Positions 43,819 through 52,448 of a DNA stretch of 64,000 bases are shown here, piece after piece. The position numbers and the translations under genes are program-made. Every line of letters begins with the position of its first letter. Positions within the stretch are counted from its first letter, which is position 1. This DNA is from SVFI01 sp045535935 (lineage in GTDB: Bacteria > Bacillota > Clostridia > Lachnospirales > Lachnospiraceae): assembly GCA_045535935.1 (NCBI GenBank), contig JAZSMO010000048.1:3051-67050 (forward strand). The letters are read 5' to 3'. Under the pieces are notes generated by a model, which searched no databases, was not told the origin of the DNA, and saw nothing but the letters and a program-made list of their open reading frames with translations.

Positions 43819-44520
43819 CTACCTGCTTATCGCAAAGACCTTCCGATAGGCAAAAATAAATACCCCAAGAATCACAACCGCATTCACACCGAGCACGGTC
43901 AGACACTGCGCAGATAACTCCGGATGCTGAATATCCTGCAGCAATAAATGAAGTTGTTGTGAGTAAACAACTTTTGCCACCTTTGCAATCGTCTCGTTAA
44001 ACATGGACAACATCGGCAAGAAGGAAAATATCATCATAACCGGGACGGTGAGTGACGTTGCACTCATTTGATTTTTACTGATGACACCGATCGCCGCTCC
44101 GAGAATGGCTGAGATGAGATGTCCTGCTGCCATAATTGCCATAAAAGTAAGCAATGTCTTACCCGTGTAACCTCCGGCTAACCCAATGACAAGAGAACCA
44201 AGCATACATATAATAAAAATGTAAATCAGATTACCCAGCAGATACTCACCGCCTTTTACATTGGACATCTGCAGAACGCGAAGTGTATTCTTCTCCTTCT
44301 CCTCCGCAATGATCGCCGCAATACTTGTCAGCGGTGCCATTCCGACGTACATAATGGCAAAAAGATTTGCGAAAAAATGCGCCGGCATATTCTGCAACTC
44401 AATTGCATTTTCCATAATGACTGTCATCACCGGAAACATGACAAACTGTATCAGAATGGTTTTGTTTTTTAATGTATCCTTTATCTGCTTCCACAAAATA
44501 GCTTTGATATGATATCTCAT
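43819..44520 (-). CDS. ABC transporter permease (ABC-2 type)
   Basis: Membrane subunit of an ABC-2 type transporter, 233 residues with about six helices. An N-terminal amphipathic region (MRYHIKAILWKQIKDTLKNKTILIQF) is followed by a membrane segment, the conserved EKEKNTLRVLQMSNVKGGEYLLGN motif typical of ABC-2 exporters, and paired C-terminal helices. It overlaps the ATPase gene by four bases. Substrate unknown; LytTR-linked ABC-2 systems often act in peptide export or immunity. Confidence 0.85.
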   Translation of the reverse strand: MRYHIKAILWKQIKDTLKNKTILIQFVMFPVMTVIMENAIELQNMPAHFFANLFAIMYVGMAPLTSIAAIIAEEKEKNTLRVLQMSNVKGGEYLLGNLIYIFIICMLGSLVIGLAGGYTGKTLLTFMAIMAAGHLISAILGAAIGVISKNQMSATSLTVPVMMIFSFLPMLSMFNETIAKVAKVVYSQQLHLLLQDIQHPELSAQCLTVLGVNAVVILGVFIFAYRKVFAISR

Positions 44521-45368
44521 TTATCTAATCCCTTTCCTGTCAATTCCATGAATACGGTCTCCAGATTCGGTTCCGTCGAATGAATCGTTTCCAATGTTTC
44601 ACTTGCAAGATAAGCTGCTATTTTCTCACCGGCTGCTGCATCGTGCTGCAGTTCCACATCCTCACCGCTTACAAGATGCAAACAAATCTTTTTCTGATGA
44701 TTGTATCTGCGGCAAATATCCTCCGGTCTCCCGCTTTCCACAATCTCTCCTTCATTTAAAAGTACAATATGATCGCAGAGTTTCTGCGCCTCGTACATAT
44801 TGTGTGTGGTCAAAAAAACGGTAGCCCCCTTTTCCTTCTGCGCAAGAATCATTTCATGAATCGCCTCCGTCGTCATCGGATCCAAACCGCTCGTCGGTTC
44901 ATCGAGAAACAACAGCTTCGGGCTGCGCAGGATTGCGCGGGCAAAGGCAAGACGGTTTCTCATACCTTTGGACAGATTGGACGCAAGTGTTTTCTTTGCC
45001 TCTATCAGTCCTACCTGTGCAAGCACCGCGTCTATTTCATCTACGCTTTTTCCATCCAGCATCTGATAAAATTTCAGATTATCAAAACAGTTCATCCGCT
45101 CATAGAGTCCGAAGCTGTCCATCATAATTCCGAGTTTCTGACAGTCCTCACCGCTCATATGTCCGCAGTCTTTTCCAAACACCTGACAGGTACCACCGGT
45201 CGGCGTAAGCTGCCCGGTCAAAATATTGATCAGAGTCGTATTTCCCGCACCGGAAGGACCGAGCATTCCGATGATCTCTCCCTCTTTTGCTTCCAGACTG
45301 ATCTTTTTCAAAACCTTTTTCTCTCCAAAACTATGTTCCAAGTCTTTGACTAAAATCGCATGAGCCAT
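44517..45368 (-). CDS. ABC transporter ATP-binding protein with altered Walker A
   Basis: ATPase subunit for the ABC-2 permease, 283 residues. The Q loop, signature (NLSKGMRNRLAFARA), Walker B (LLFLDEPTSGLDP) and H loop (TTHNMYEAQ) look normal. Walker A reads GPSGAGNTT: Asn43 replaces the lysine that binds the ATP phosphates, through the codon AAT at 45240-45242. One third-position change from AAA or AAG would explain it. The C-terminal 60 residues form an accessory domain. The substitution should impair ATP hydrolysis, so the protein may be inactive, or the base may be an error. Confidence 0.9.
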   Translation of the reverse strand: MAHAILVKDLEHSFGEKKVLKKISLEAKEGEIIGMLGPSGAGNTTLINILTGQLTPTGGTCQVFGKDCGHMSGEDCQKLGIMMDSFGLYERMNCFDNLKFYQMLDGKSVDEIDAVLAQVGLIEAKKTLASNLSKGMRNRLAFARAILRSPKLLFLDEPTSGLDPMTTEAIHEMILAQKEKGATVFLTTHNMYEAQKLCDHIVLLNEGEIVESGRPEDICRRYNHQKKICLHLVSGEDVELQHDAAAGEKIAAYLASETLETIHSTEPNLETVFMELTGKGLDK

Positions 45369-45842
45369 TTACAACTCCCCCTTTTTCATTCTCTCAAGAG
45401 CAGCCTGCAGTTTTTCGTTCTCTTTCTTCTCATTCATCGTCGACACAATTACACTGACAACCGCACAAACAAAGAAACAGACAAAGAACATAATCCATGA
45501 CAAGGCGTCACCGACCGGGAACCATCCGAACACATAGGCAAAGAGTCCGATCAATATAACAATCACAACAAACATGCTGATTGTCCGAACGAACACTGAC
45601 CAGTTCTTGATAATCCGGTCCGTAAACAGTACATATCGGACTACATTCAGCAAAAATGCCATCAGAAAATACTGTCCTAAAGTAGCAAGCGACAACCCTT
45701 CTTCTCCCAGTGCAAAAATCGTCGAAATATCTTTTGCATCCTCTCCGAACACAATCACAAACACGGAAAGACATGCTACCGTAATTCCGAATATAAAAAA
45801 TACCTGTCTGAGAAAATCAAATAACGTATATCTCTTTTCCAT
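45369..45842 (-). CDS. DUF3021 family membrane protein
   Basis: Four-helix membrane protein of 157 residues matching DUF3021, a family that is regularly encoded beside LytTR regulators. Hydrophobic segments are at about 12-30, 45-65, 78-105 and 112-135, with a charged coiled C terminus (NEKKENEKLQAALERMKK). It starts 1 base after the regulator gene stops and ends 1 base before the ATPase gene. In characterised LytTR pairs the membrane partner inhibits the regulator; that role here is inferred. Confidence 0.85.
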   Translation of the reverse strand: MEKRYTLFDFLRQVFFIFGITVACLSVFVIVFGEDAKDISTIFALGEEGLSLATLGQYFLMAFLLNVVRYVLFTDRIIKNWSVFVRTISMFVVIVILIGLFAYVFGWFPVGDALSWIMFFVCFFVCAVVSVIVSTMNEKKENEKLQAALERMKKGEL

Positions 45843-46283
45843 TTACATTACCCCCAATCGTTTCTTTATCTCGTCCGCATATTGTCTGGAAACCATAATC
45901 TGCTCCCCGCTTTTCAGGGTTAGCCGAAGCTTCCGCGCAATATCGTTTTTCAGTGACTTAATAAACCGCAGATGTACCAGTGTATTTTTACTGACTCTGA
46001 AAAATCCGCTTTGGCAGAGTCTCTCTTCCATCTCGTAAAGTTTCAGCTTTGACTCATACACATCCTCCTCTGTATAAACAAAGGTCTTTCTCTCCACCGC
46101 CTCTATGTATGCAATCTTTGCCACATCAAGCAGGTAATTCTCATCTTCCTTTGTCACCATCAGCTGCTGATCAAGCATACGGAGCGTGGCAAGCATCTTC
46201 TCTATCTCCGGCGTAAGTTTGTTGCAGGTAACGGCTATCTCCGTATCCTGCATATGTTCATCAATCTGAATTGTTATTTTCAC
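45843..46283 (-). CDS. LytTR family DNA-binding regulator
   Basis: Transcription regulator of 146 residues. The start is a GTG at 46283 with GGAGGGA 5 bases upstream. The C-terminal 100 residues are a LytTR domain: YLLDVAKIAYIEAVERKTFVYT, LCQSGFFRVSKNTLVHLRFI, RLTLKSGEQIMVSRQYADEIKKRL. It has no receiver domain, which is the type paired with DUF3021 membrane proteins. It is the first gene of the cassette and may autoregulate through direct repeats at 46340-46376. Confidence 0.9.
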   Translation of the reverse strand: MKITIQIDEHMQDTEIAVTCNKLTPEIEKMLATLRMLDQQLMVTKEDENYLLDVAKIAYIEAVERKTFVYTEEDVYESKLKLYEMEERLCQSGFFRVSKNTLVHLRFIKSLKNDIARKLRLTLKSGEQIMVSRQYADEIKKRLGVM

Positions 46284-46339
46284 GTCGTTCCCTCCCTTTT
46301 GTCTTACGCTAACATATCTGTTTTTTCTATGCAAGCGTA

Positions 46340-46376
46340 CAAGTCGCAAGTTGCCGCAAGTGATACATAAGTTGCC
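46340..46376 (-). promoter_or_regulatory. Candidate LytTR operator (direct repeats)
   Basis: Upstream of the regulator gene, AAGTTGC occurs at 46348-46354 and again at 46369-46375, 21 bp apart, the spacing usual for LytTR half-sites. CGCAAGT also repeats 10 bp apart (46345-46351 and 46355-46361). Confidence 0.45.
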
Positions 46377-46385
46377 TTTTTATAC

Positions 46386-46418
46386 ACAAAAAGCCATGCA
46401 CCCAAACAGCGCATGGCT
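46386..46418 (-). terminator. Terminator after the Ig-like protein gene
   Basis: Stem AGCCATGC (46392-46399) / GCATGGCT (46411-46418), followed on the minus strand by TTTTTG. It insulates the LytTR cassette from upstream transcription. Confidence 0.85.
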
Positions 46419-46433
46419 CATAGACCAAACAAA

Positions 46434-47030
46434 TTATTCAATAACAAAATATGCATACTGTATGCAGGTATCATAATCTCCGGTCTGTCTAAAATCCGTG
46501 ATTTCCTTTGCCATGCGGTATTCTCCCGGCGCAAGGCTTCCATACAACCACGTCCAGTTAACCTCCCACTGCGTCCTTTCTTCCATCGGAATCATCCATG
46601 CAAGATCCTCCCAGCACACCTCCGCATAAAGTGGTACCTTCTGCCACTGTCCATCTACATTCTTTTCCAGCTCGTACCATCCACCCGTCATAAGTTCACC
46701 GGACGGATTACCACCGCTTTGGGTGCATACAAGTTTCATTCCTTCCTGCGTCACATCCTCTGCAGTTAACATAACTCCCCACCGGCTATATAATGGCAAG
46801 CAGCATATCTCCTGTGTATCTGACTCAGCCAAATCTTCCTCTATCGGCTCTGCCTCAACCGATGGTTCCGTCTCATCTGCAGGCTCCGTCTCATCCGTCA
46901 TCCCTGCTTCTTCTGCACTCTCCTGCGCCCGAAACGCCGGATGATAATCTTTCCCCAAAAAATACCATATGCCAACTCCGAGAGTAATCGCACAAAATAA
47001 AAGCTTCCCTGCAGTTGTCCATCTTTTCAT
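46434..47030 (-). CDS. Membrane-anchored protein with bacterial Ig-like domain
   Basis: 198 residues from the ATG at 47030 (GGAAGGGGG SD). An N-terminal hydrophobic helix (LLFCAITLGVGIWYFLG) is followed by an acidic linker of repeated TEP/AEP units (about 40-70) and a C-terminal domain. That domain (VMLTAEDVTQEGMKLVCTQSGGNP, GGWYELEKNVDGQW, LAPGEYRMAKEITDFRQTGDYD) looks like a bacterial Ig-like domain of the Big_14 type, by recollection of the family pattern. It is a single-gene unit between a MATE gene and the LytTR cassette. Confidence 0.65.
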   Translation of the reverse strand: MKRWTTAGKLLFCAITLGVGIWYFLGKDYHPAFRAQESAEEAGMTDETEPADETEPSVEAEPIEEDLAESDTQEICCLPLYSRWGVMLTAEDVTQEGMKLVCTQSGGNPSGELMTGGWYELEKNVDGQWQKVPLYAEVCWEDLAWMIPMEERTQWEVNWTWLYGSLAPGEYRMAKEITDFRQTGDYDTCIQYAYFVIE

Positions 47031-47093
47031 AAAAACAGCCCCCTTCCTTTTCATAGATACGGATTCGGGGGCCAATTTTTTTGTTCCTACTTA

Positions 47094-48482
47094 TTATTTT
47101 AATGCCTTATTTTTCCACTTGCCGATTTTGTAGAAAATCACCGTCAGAACCGCTCCAAGCACCCAGGCGGAAAGAAGCGAAATCTGGATACACTCGCTTC
47201 GTCCTGTCGGAAGCTGCGGAGTTCTTGTCAGCCATGAAATACCATAAGCAATCGGAATACGGATCAGCACCGAGGTACAAAGTGAAATCCACATCGGAGT
47301 CACCGTATCACCCGCTCCTCGCATAACACCGGATAAGCTCTGGGTAACTGCCATCGCAATATATCCGACCGCAAGAATACACATCATATAATAACTCATA
47401 TCCACAAGCTCCGGCGTGTCCGTAAAAATACGCATCAGATGCTTACCGAACAAAAGAATAATTCCGGTAATGGTCGCAGAACAAAGTACCGCCATGATCG
47501 TTCCCTGCTTCGCTCCCTGCGATACACGATCATATTTCTGCGCACCGACATTCTGACCGGTGTATGTGGTCATCGCCGTACCGAAGGAGAAGTTCGGCAT
47601 CATAGCAAAACCATCCACACGCATTACGATCACGTTGGCCGCAATAAAAAGCTCGCCGAAACTGTTGGTCAACGACTGTACAATAATCATTGCAGATGAG
47701 AAAATTGCCTGGGTCGCACCGGACGGAAGTCCGAGACGAACAATCTGGGAAAGATGCGCTTTCGACATTTTCAATTCTTCTTTTGTCAGGTCGAACGTTT
47801 CTTTCATACGCATGAGTTTACGCAGACAAAGATAAGCAGAAACGCCCTGTGCAAGAACAGTCGCAAGTGCTACTCCTGCGACCCCCATGTGAAACTGTGC
47901 CACAAACAACAAATCAAGTCCAATGTTAAGAACCGTTGCCACAAGCAGATATAAAAGTGCCGAAAATGAATCACCCATTCCTCTTAATATACCGCTCAAA
48001 ATATTGTAATATGCCATACCGGCAACGCCTACCACCATAATAATCAAATAATATGTACAATCTTTCATCAGCGACTGCGGCGTATCCAAAAGTCGCAAAA
48101 GCGGCTTGACAAGTGGCGGTCCTACCAGCATCAACAGAAGCGACGAAAGTGCAGTAAGCGTTATGCACGTTCCGATGGTCTTTGAAAGATCCTCACGAAT
48201 CTTCGCCCCGAAATACTGCGCTACCATGATACCGACACCGGCTGAAATACCGATAAAGAGCACAAGCAACAGATTGAAAATCGGTGCAGCTGACCCGACT
48301 GCAGCCAGCGCATTGTCTCCCACATAATGTCCGACCACAATACTGTCCACCGTGCTGTAAAGCTGTTGTGCAATATTTCCGATAATCATTGGGACAGAAA
48401 ACAAACCGATACTTTTCCATGGCGTACCGACCGTCATATCCGTCGGTTCAAAAAGTTTCTTTATTCTTGCAATCATACTCAT
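47094..48482 (-). CDS. MATE family efflux transporter
   Basis: Second multidrug and toxin extrusion transporter in the window, 462 residues with 12 predicted helices. Family features: GTPWKSIGLFSVPMIIGNIAQQLYSTVDSIVVGHYVG at the N terminus, and the internal repeat around IVRLGLPSGATQAIFS. It belongs to a different MATE subgroup from the one at 3793-5175, judged by the N-terminal segments. It has no coupled neighbour. Substrate unknown. Confidence 0.92.
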   Translation of the reverse strand: MSMIARIKKLFEPTDMTVGTPWKSIGLFSVPMIIGNIAQQLYSTVDSIVVGHYVGDNALAAVGSAAPIFNLLLVLFIGISAGVGIMVAQYFGAKIREDLSKTIGTCITLTALSSLLLMLVGPPLVKPLLRLLDTPQSLMKDCTYYLIIMVVGVAGMAYYNILSGILRGMGDSFSALLYLLVATVLNIGLDLLFVAQFHMGVAGVALATVLAQGVSAYLCLRKLMRMKETFDLTKEELKMSKAHLSQIVRLGLPSGATQAIFSSAMIIVQSLTNSFGELFIAANVIVMRVDGFAMMPNFSFGTAMTTYTGQNVGAQKYDRVSQGAKQGTIMAVLCSATITGIILLFGKHLMRIFTDTPELVDMSYYMMCILAVGYIAMAVTQSLSGVMRGAGDTVTPMWISLCTSVLIRIPIAYGISWLTRTPQLPTGRSECIQISLLSAWVLGAVLTVIFYKIGKWKNKALK

Positions 48483-48586
48483 TTACTCTAACATCCCTTC
48501 TTTGCAACTACGCGCAAAGGGTATTGTACCACTATTTTTTTTATTTGGATAGGGCTTTATCTTTCATAGACATAAAAAAATATAAA

Positions 48587-50668
48587 TTATTTTGTCGTTA
48601 CCTTCTTGACTTTAGACCACTTGGAATATATCTTTACGGATTTCCCGTTTACCTTTATCGTTTTGTACGTACGGATTCTGACATAATACCTTTTGTTTAT
48701 CTTCAGTCGTTTGATTGTCTTGGAAGTTTTCTTCTTGCCTTTCACAGTCACAGTTTTTGTTTTTTTCTTTGCCGTCAGTTTTCGAATCACCGGTTTTTTC
48801 AGTGTGATGGCATTCGTATCCTCCAATGCACCTGCGCCCATACTGCTTCCGGATGCACTCTCCTGCGATTGCGGCTGAGTCGGAGTATTTCCCGGTTCTG
48901 ACGGATTATCTCCCGGTTCTGACGGATTATCTCCCGATACATCTCCGGGATCATTTCCTAATACCGCCGGATCGACTTCTCCCTTGGACGAATCATAAAA
49001 ACTCACCTTCATCTGCGCCTTTATATGAGAACCGAGTGCTCTGATATCCGATACGGTATATAAATCTCCGTCATAAACTACATCACAAAACAGATAGGTA
49101 TAATCCCCACTCTTTACTTCGCTTGCCTGTCCCGCATAAAAATAATAGTATCCCGGTGTCTGCTGCGCTGTGACAAACATAACTGTATTGCCCCAGTCAA
49201 ACTGTCCTGTGCAATTTTCATCTTCCCAGTATTCTGTTTTGATTCCAAGCACAGTTCCATACATGTCTTCCGCGGTTTCTGTATCGATTACATTTCCTTC
49301 TTCATCTTTCCACTGTATCCGGCAATATGGCGCCTCCGGAGCCGGTTGATAATTTTCACTTCGTATCTTGGCAATATCAACCGACACCGGTTGCGATAAA
49401 ACCACAATCTCCGTCACTGTCGGATAAACCGCTTCCTCGTAGAGGGATACCACCGTCCATCCACTATTTTTATAAAAAATCTCATAGTACTCTGCCTCAC
49501 TTTGCGGAAGAAAAAAAACGTCAGCACCCTTCTCTGACTCGCCCGCTGTAATATATGTTTTTTCCAAGTAATCTCCGGCAAAATTGCGATTTTCCGTATA
49601 AAACCACGTGCTTCCCTTCACCTGTCCGGCAATGGTAATTGCCCCCTCCTCATTTAATACAAGTACCCCTCTCGTATCCATACTGTTTTCCGGATCATAC
49701 ACACCGCCGATAAAATCCCCGGACACGCCAACATTCGTCATACTGTCATAATCTATGCAGGAATCATTCACAACCTTGATATTATGTAAACCACCATTAA
49801 CCAACTGCAAGTACGCCCCTTGATCCAAAGTAACATTTCCCACATTGTAAACGCCTGCCCGGTATAAATTGCTTTGGTTTATCGTTATATCAGTTGCGGA
49901 ATTCCCGTAAAAGTTCATATCACTCAAATTCCCGCTACCACCGGCCGTAATAGTCGCACTACTGTTTTCCTGCGTGTAGATTCCTCCGCGAACACTTACC
50001 TTGGTACAAAGACTGAGTGCAGCGGTTCCGGCATAGGATACTTTTGCATCCGTCCCTTCCCCGTGTCCCATATAAATATCCTCAAACACCGTCTCCGAAT
50101 TGGCATTTACTATGGTCAAAGACGCATTCGTCCCAACGGAAGTCCCTTCAAAACCGCCAGCATACACGGTCGGTAACAATTCTGTCTCTGCGCCTCCCAA
50201 ATCCCCAAGAGAGCCGCCGCTCCCTTCCAGATAAGTCTTAACCCCATCCAAAGTCAAACTGTGACCTGCAAGAAAGATTTCCCGATGCGGAACGCTGCCC
50301 AGTGCCGTACCGGAATTAAACAAAAGTTCAATATCCTTTATAACAACATCATCTCCCGCAATCTGCATCGGACACCTGAAATCCAGACTGATTCCATCGC
50401 CGCCGCAAATCGTAACGCCGCCCGGAATCTGTATCGGAAGCATCTTGCCGGTTTCATCCGCCCCGTTGCTCACGGTAATACTCTCAGTAATCACAATCTT
50501 GTCATAATTTCCGCTAAGTGCACTTAAAAGTCCCTCTTTCGTCGTCACCTCAATGCTTGTCCCTGTCTGCTGCGCCATGACCGCTATCCCAGAAAAAACA
50601 CCGGACGATATTGCAATAGCAACCGCAAGTAACAACGTCATATACTTCTGTTTTCTGTCCTTTCGCAC
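48587..50668 (-). CDS. Secreted surface protein with C-terminal Fn3-like remnant
   Basis: 693 residues from a GTG at 50668 with AAGGAGG 8 bases upstream. A signal peptide (LLLAVAIAISSGVFSGIAVMA) precedes a long domain rich in Gly, Asn and Thr with short strands (DKIVITESITVSN, ITAGGSGNLSDMNFYGNS) that suggests a right-handed beta-helix. A linker with NPSEPGD repeats (about 590-610) follows. The last 70 residues are very basic and resemble the end of the Fn3-like modules of Lachnospiraceae surface proteins, but the module's middle appears missing. No sortase motif is seen. Confidence 0.75.
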   Translation of the reverse strand: MRKDRKQKYMTLLLAVAIAISSGVFSGIAVMAQQTGTSIEVTTKEGLLSALSGNYDKIVITESITVSNGADETGKMLPIQIPGGVTICGGDGISLDFRCPMQIAGDDVVIKDIELLFNSGTALGSVPHREIFLAGHSLTLDGVKTYLEGSGGSLGDLGGAETELLPTVYAGGFEGTSVGTNASLTIVNANSETVFEDIYMGHGEGTDAKVSYAGTAALSLCTKVSVRGGIYTQENSSATITAGGSGNLSDMNFYGNSATDITINQSNLYRAGVYNVGNVTLDQGAYLQLVNGGLHNIKVVNDSCIDYDSMTNVGVSGDFIGGVYDPENSMDTRGVLVLNEEGAITIAGQVKGSTWFYTENRNFAGDYLEKTYITAGESEKGADVFFLPQSEAEYYEIFYKNSGWTVVSLYEEAVYPTVTEIVVLSQPVSVDIAKIRSENYQPAPEAPYCRIQWKDEEGNVIDTETAEDMYGTVLGIKTEYWEDENCTGQFDWGNTVMFVTAQQTPGYYYFYAGQASEVKSGDYTYLFCDVVYDGDLYTVSDIRALGSHIKAQMKVSFYDSSKGEVDPAVLGNDPGDVSGDNPSEPGDNPSEPGNTPTQPQSQESASGSSMGAGALEDTNAITLKKPVIRKLTAKKKTKTVTVKGKKKTSKTIKRLKINKRYYVRIRTYKTIKVNGKSVKIYSKWSKVKKVTTK

Positions 50669-50721
50669 CTACATTCCCTCCTTATCGTTTCATAATATGC
50701 TGTTCTTTCAAAATTTGCAAA

Positions 50722-50755
50722 TAACAAAATCAGATGAATACACTCCATCTGATTT
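50722..50755 (-). terminator. Terminator after the chemoreceptor gene
   Basis: Perfect 10-bp stem AAATCAGATG (50727-50736) / CATCTGATTT (50746-50755), followed on the minus strand by TGTTATTT. Confidence 0.75.
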
Positions 50756-50773
50756 CATTATAATTGTCATAAA

Positions 50774-52279
50774 TTATCGATTCAGTTTTTCTGCCTCTAT
50801 GCCCAGATTGTCCATAACAGAAGCGACATTGGCAACACTTTCCAGATTGACATTGCAGGTTTCATAAGTAGAATTAGCGCCGTCCATTACTCTCTGCATA
50901 ATCTCCGAAACATTCTCAATCTTCTCTGACACAAGACGGTTTTCTTCGGTCACAATCTCAACCGTTTCTTTCAAATGTGTCACCTGCTGCGAAATATTCT
51001 GTGTACTGGTATGAATCTGACGGAAACTGTCTGCAGTTTCATTCACATACTGATTCTGCATCTGACTGCTCTCAAGAAGCTTGTTCATCGCCGCAGTTAC
51101 ATCCTCCACCGCATTGACAATCTCATCGATCAACGCATCAATATCTCCCGTAGCATCGTTCGTCTGTGAGGAAAGATTGGTAATCTCCGTTGCAACAACG
51201 GCAAAGCCTCTTCCCGCCTCACCGGCTCTTGCCGCCTCAATGCTGGCGTTAAGTGCCAGAAGCCCTGTCTGGTCTGCTACATTTCGGATCATTTCAAGAA
51301 TATCCTGCATTTTACCTGCGGACTCTCTGAGACCTTCCATTTTCTGCACAACCATTGCGTTAGACTGCTCTGAAATATGTACCTGATCCAGAAGATCATT
51401 CATCACTGCATTTCCGCTATCCAATTTGTCCTCGGTACTGTCTACTTCACGGACAATGGATTCAACTGCATCTCCGACTCCCATAATATATTCATTAATT
51501 TTTTCCGTACTTTGTTTCTGTACTGCAATCGCCTCTGCTTCCACATTGGTGTCCGAAACAAGCATCTCCATCGCACGCTGCGTATCGCCAATCATCTCTT
51601 TGAGCTGCTCGGTTTCCCCGACCGCTTCCTCGATATTGGCCGTCATGGAAGACGCCACATCCAACGTCTTCGTCAGAATTCTTTCGGAATTTTTCTTCTG
51701 CATTTCTCCCTTCGCAATATTTGCATTGTTAATCTGCTCAATCTTTTTGATCGCAAGTACGGTAAACATCGTTGTCAAAACCAGACATGCAATCACGACT
51801 TCAGCATTGGTAAGATTACTTCCCGTAAGCTGTCCTGCCATTGCTTTGCGTGCAATCACCACTATATTGACGAGCAACGCATAAACACCGAGACCGACCA
51901 AAAATTTGAGATCTACATAAACGACTAAAATCACCATGATAACGATGACATAACAAAAAGCAATATCTGTGGACGTCGACCACATAATATAGGAGTAAAG
52001 AAGTGCAAATCCGACGCCGCATATGTAACGTACAAGCGATGCGTCCTTCTTTTTCTGATAAATCACCCATGAAATAACACACGGCAAAATACACAAGGCT
52101 GCAATCACCGCATACGAACCTATGCTGCGCGCATCTTTAAAAACCTCAAGCAGATAAGCAACCGCCAGTATTGCATTCATAATCGTAATACCGATCAGTG
52201 CTGTTTTATTTTGGTTTTCCATTGCTATTTCTTTTACGGAAAAATCCGGGGTTGGTTTTGGGGATTTGACTTTTTTCAT
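50774..52279 (-). CDS. Methyl-accepting chemotaxis protein
   Basis: Chemoreceptor of 501 residues. About six N-terminal membrane helices (residues 25-190) replace the usual two helices with a periplasmic ligand domain, so the ligand is probably sensed in or near the membrane. There is no clear HAMP domain. The long coiled-coil signalling region contains the CheA/CheW contact tip NASIEAARAGEAGRGFAVVA. The start could also be the Met at residue 20. No other chemotaxis gene is adjacent. Confidence 0.92.
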   Translation of the reverse strand: MKKVKSPKPTPDFSVKEIAMENQNKTALIGITIMNAILAVAYLLEVFKDARSIGSYAVIAALCILPCVISWVIYQKKKDASLVRYICGVGFALLYSYIMWSTSTDIAFCYVIVIMVILVVYVDLKFLVGLGVYALLVNIVVIARKAMAGQLTGSNLTNAEVVIACLVLTTMFTVLAIKKIEQINNANIAKGEMQKKNSERILTKTLDVASSMTANIEEAVGETEQLKEMIGDTQRAMEMLVSDTNVEAEAIAVQKQSTEKINEYIMGVGDAVESIVREVDSTEDKLDSGNAVMNDLLDQVHISEQSNAMVVQKMEGLRESAGKMQDILEMIRNVADQTGLLALNASIEAARAGEAGRGFAVVATEITNLSSQTNDATGDIDALIDEIVNAVEDVTAAMNKLLESSQMQNQYVNETADSFRQIHTSTQNISQQVTHLKETVEIVTEENRLVSEKIENVSEIMQRVMDGANSTYETCNVNLESVANVASVMDNLGIEAEKLNR

Positions 52280-52448
52280 AGGATTCCTCTTTCTGTTGTA
52301 AATTTTTTATTTTGTCATTCAAATTCTTTAAATATTATAACAAATATTACATTCTTTTCCATAATTTATTTTTAATTATTTCGTAGACATGATATACTGT
52401 TTTTATCAGTACGCATAAATATTTACATATCAGAAAGAGGTTTTCTTA

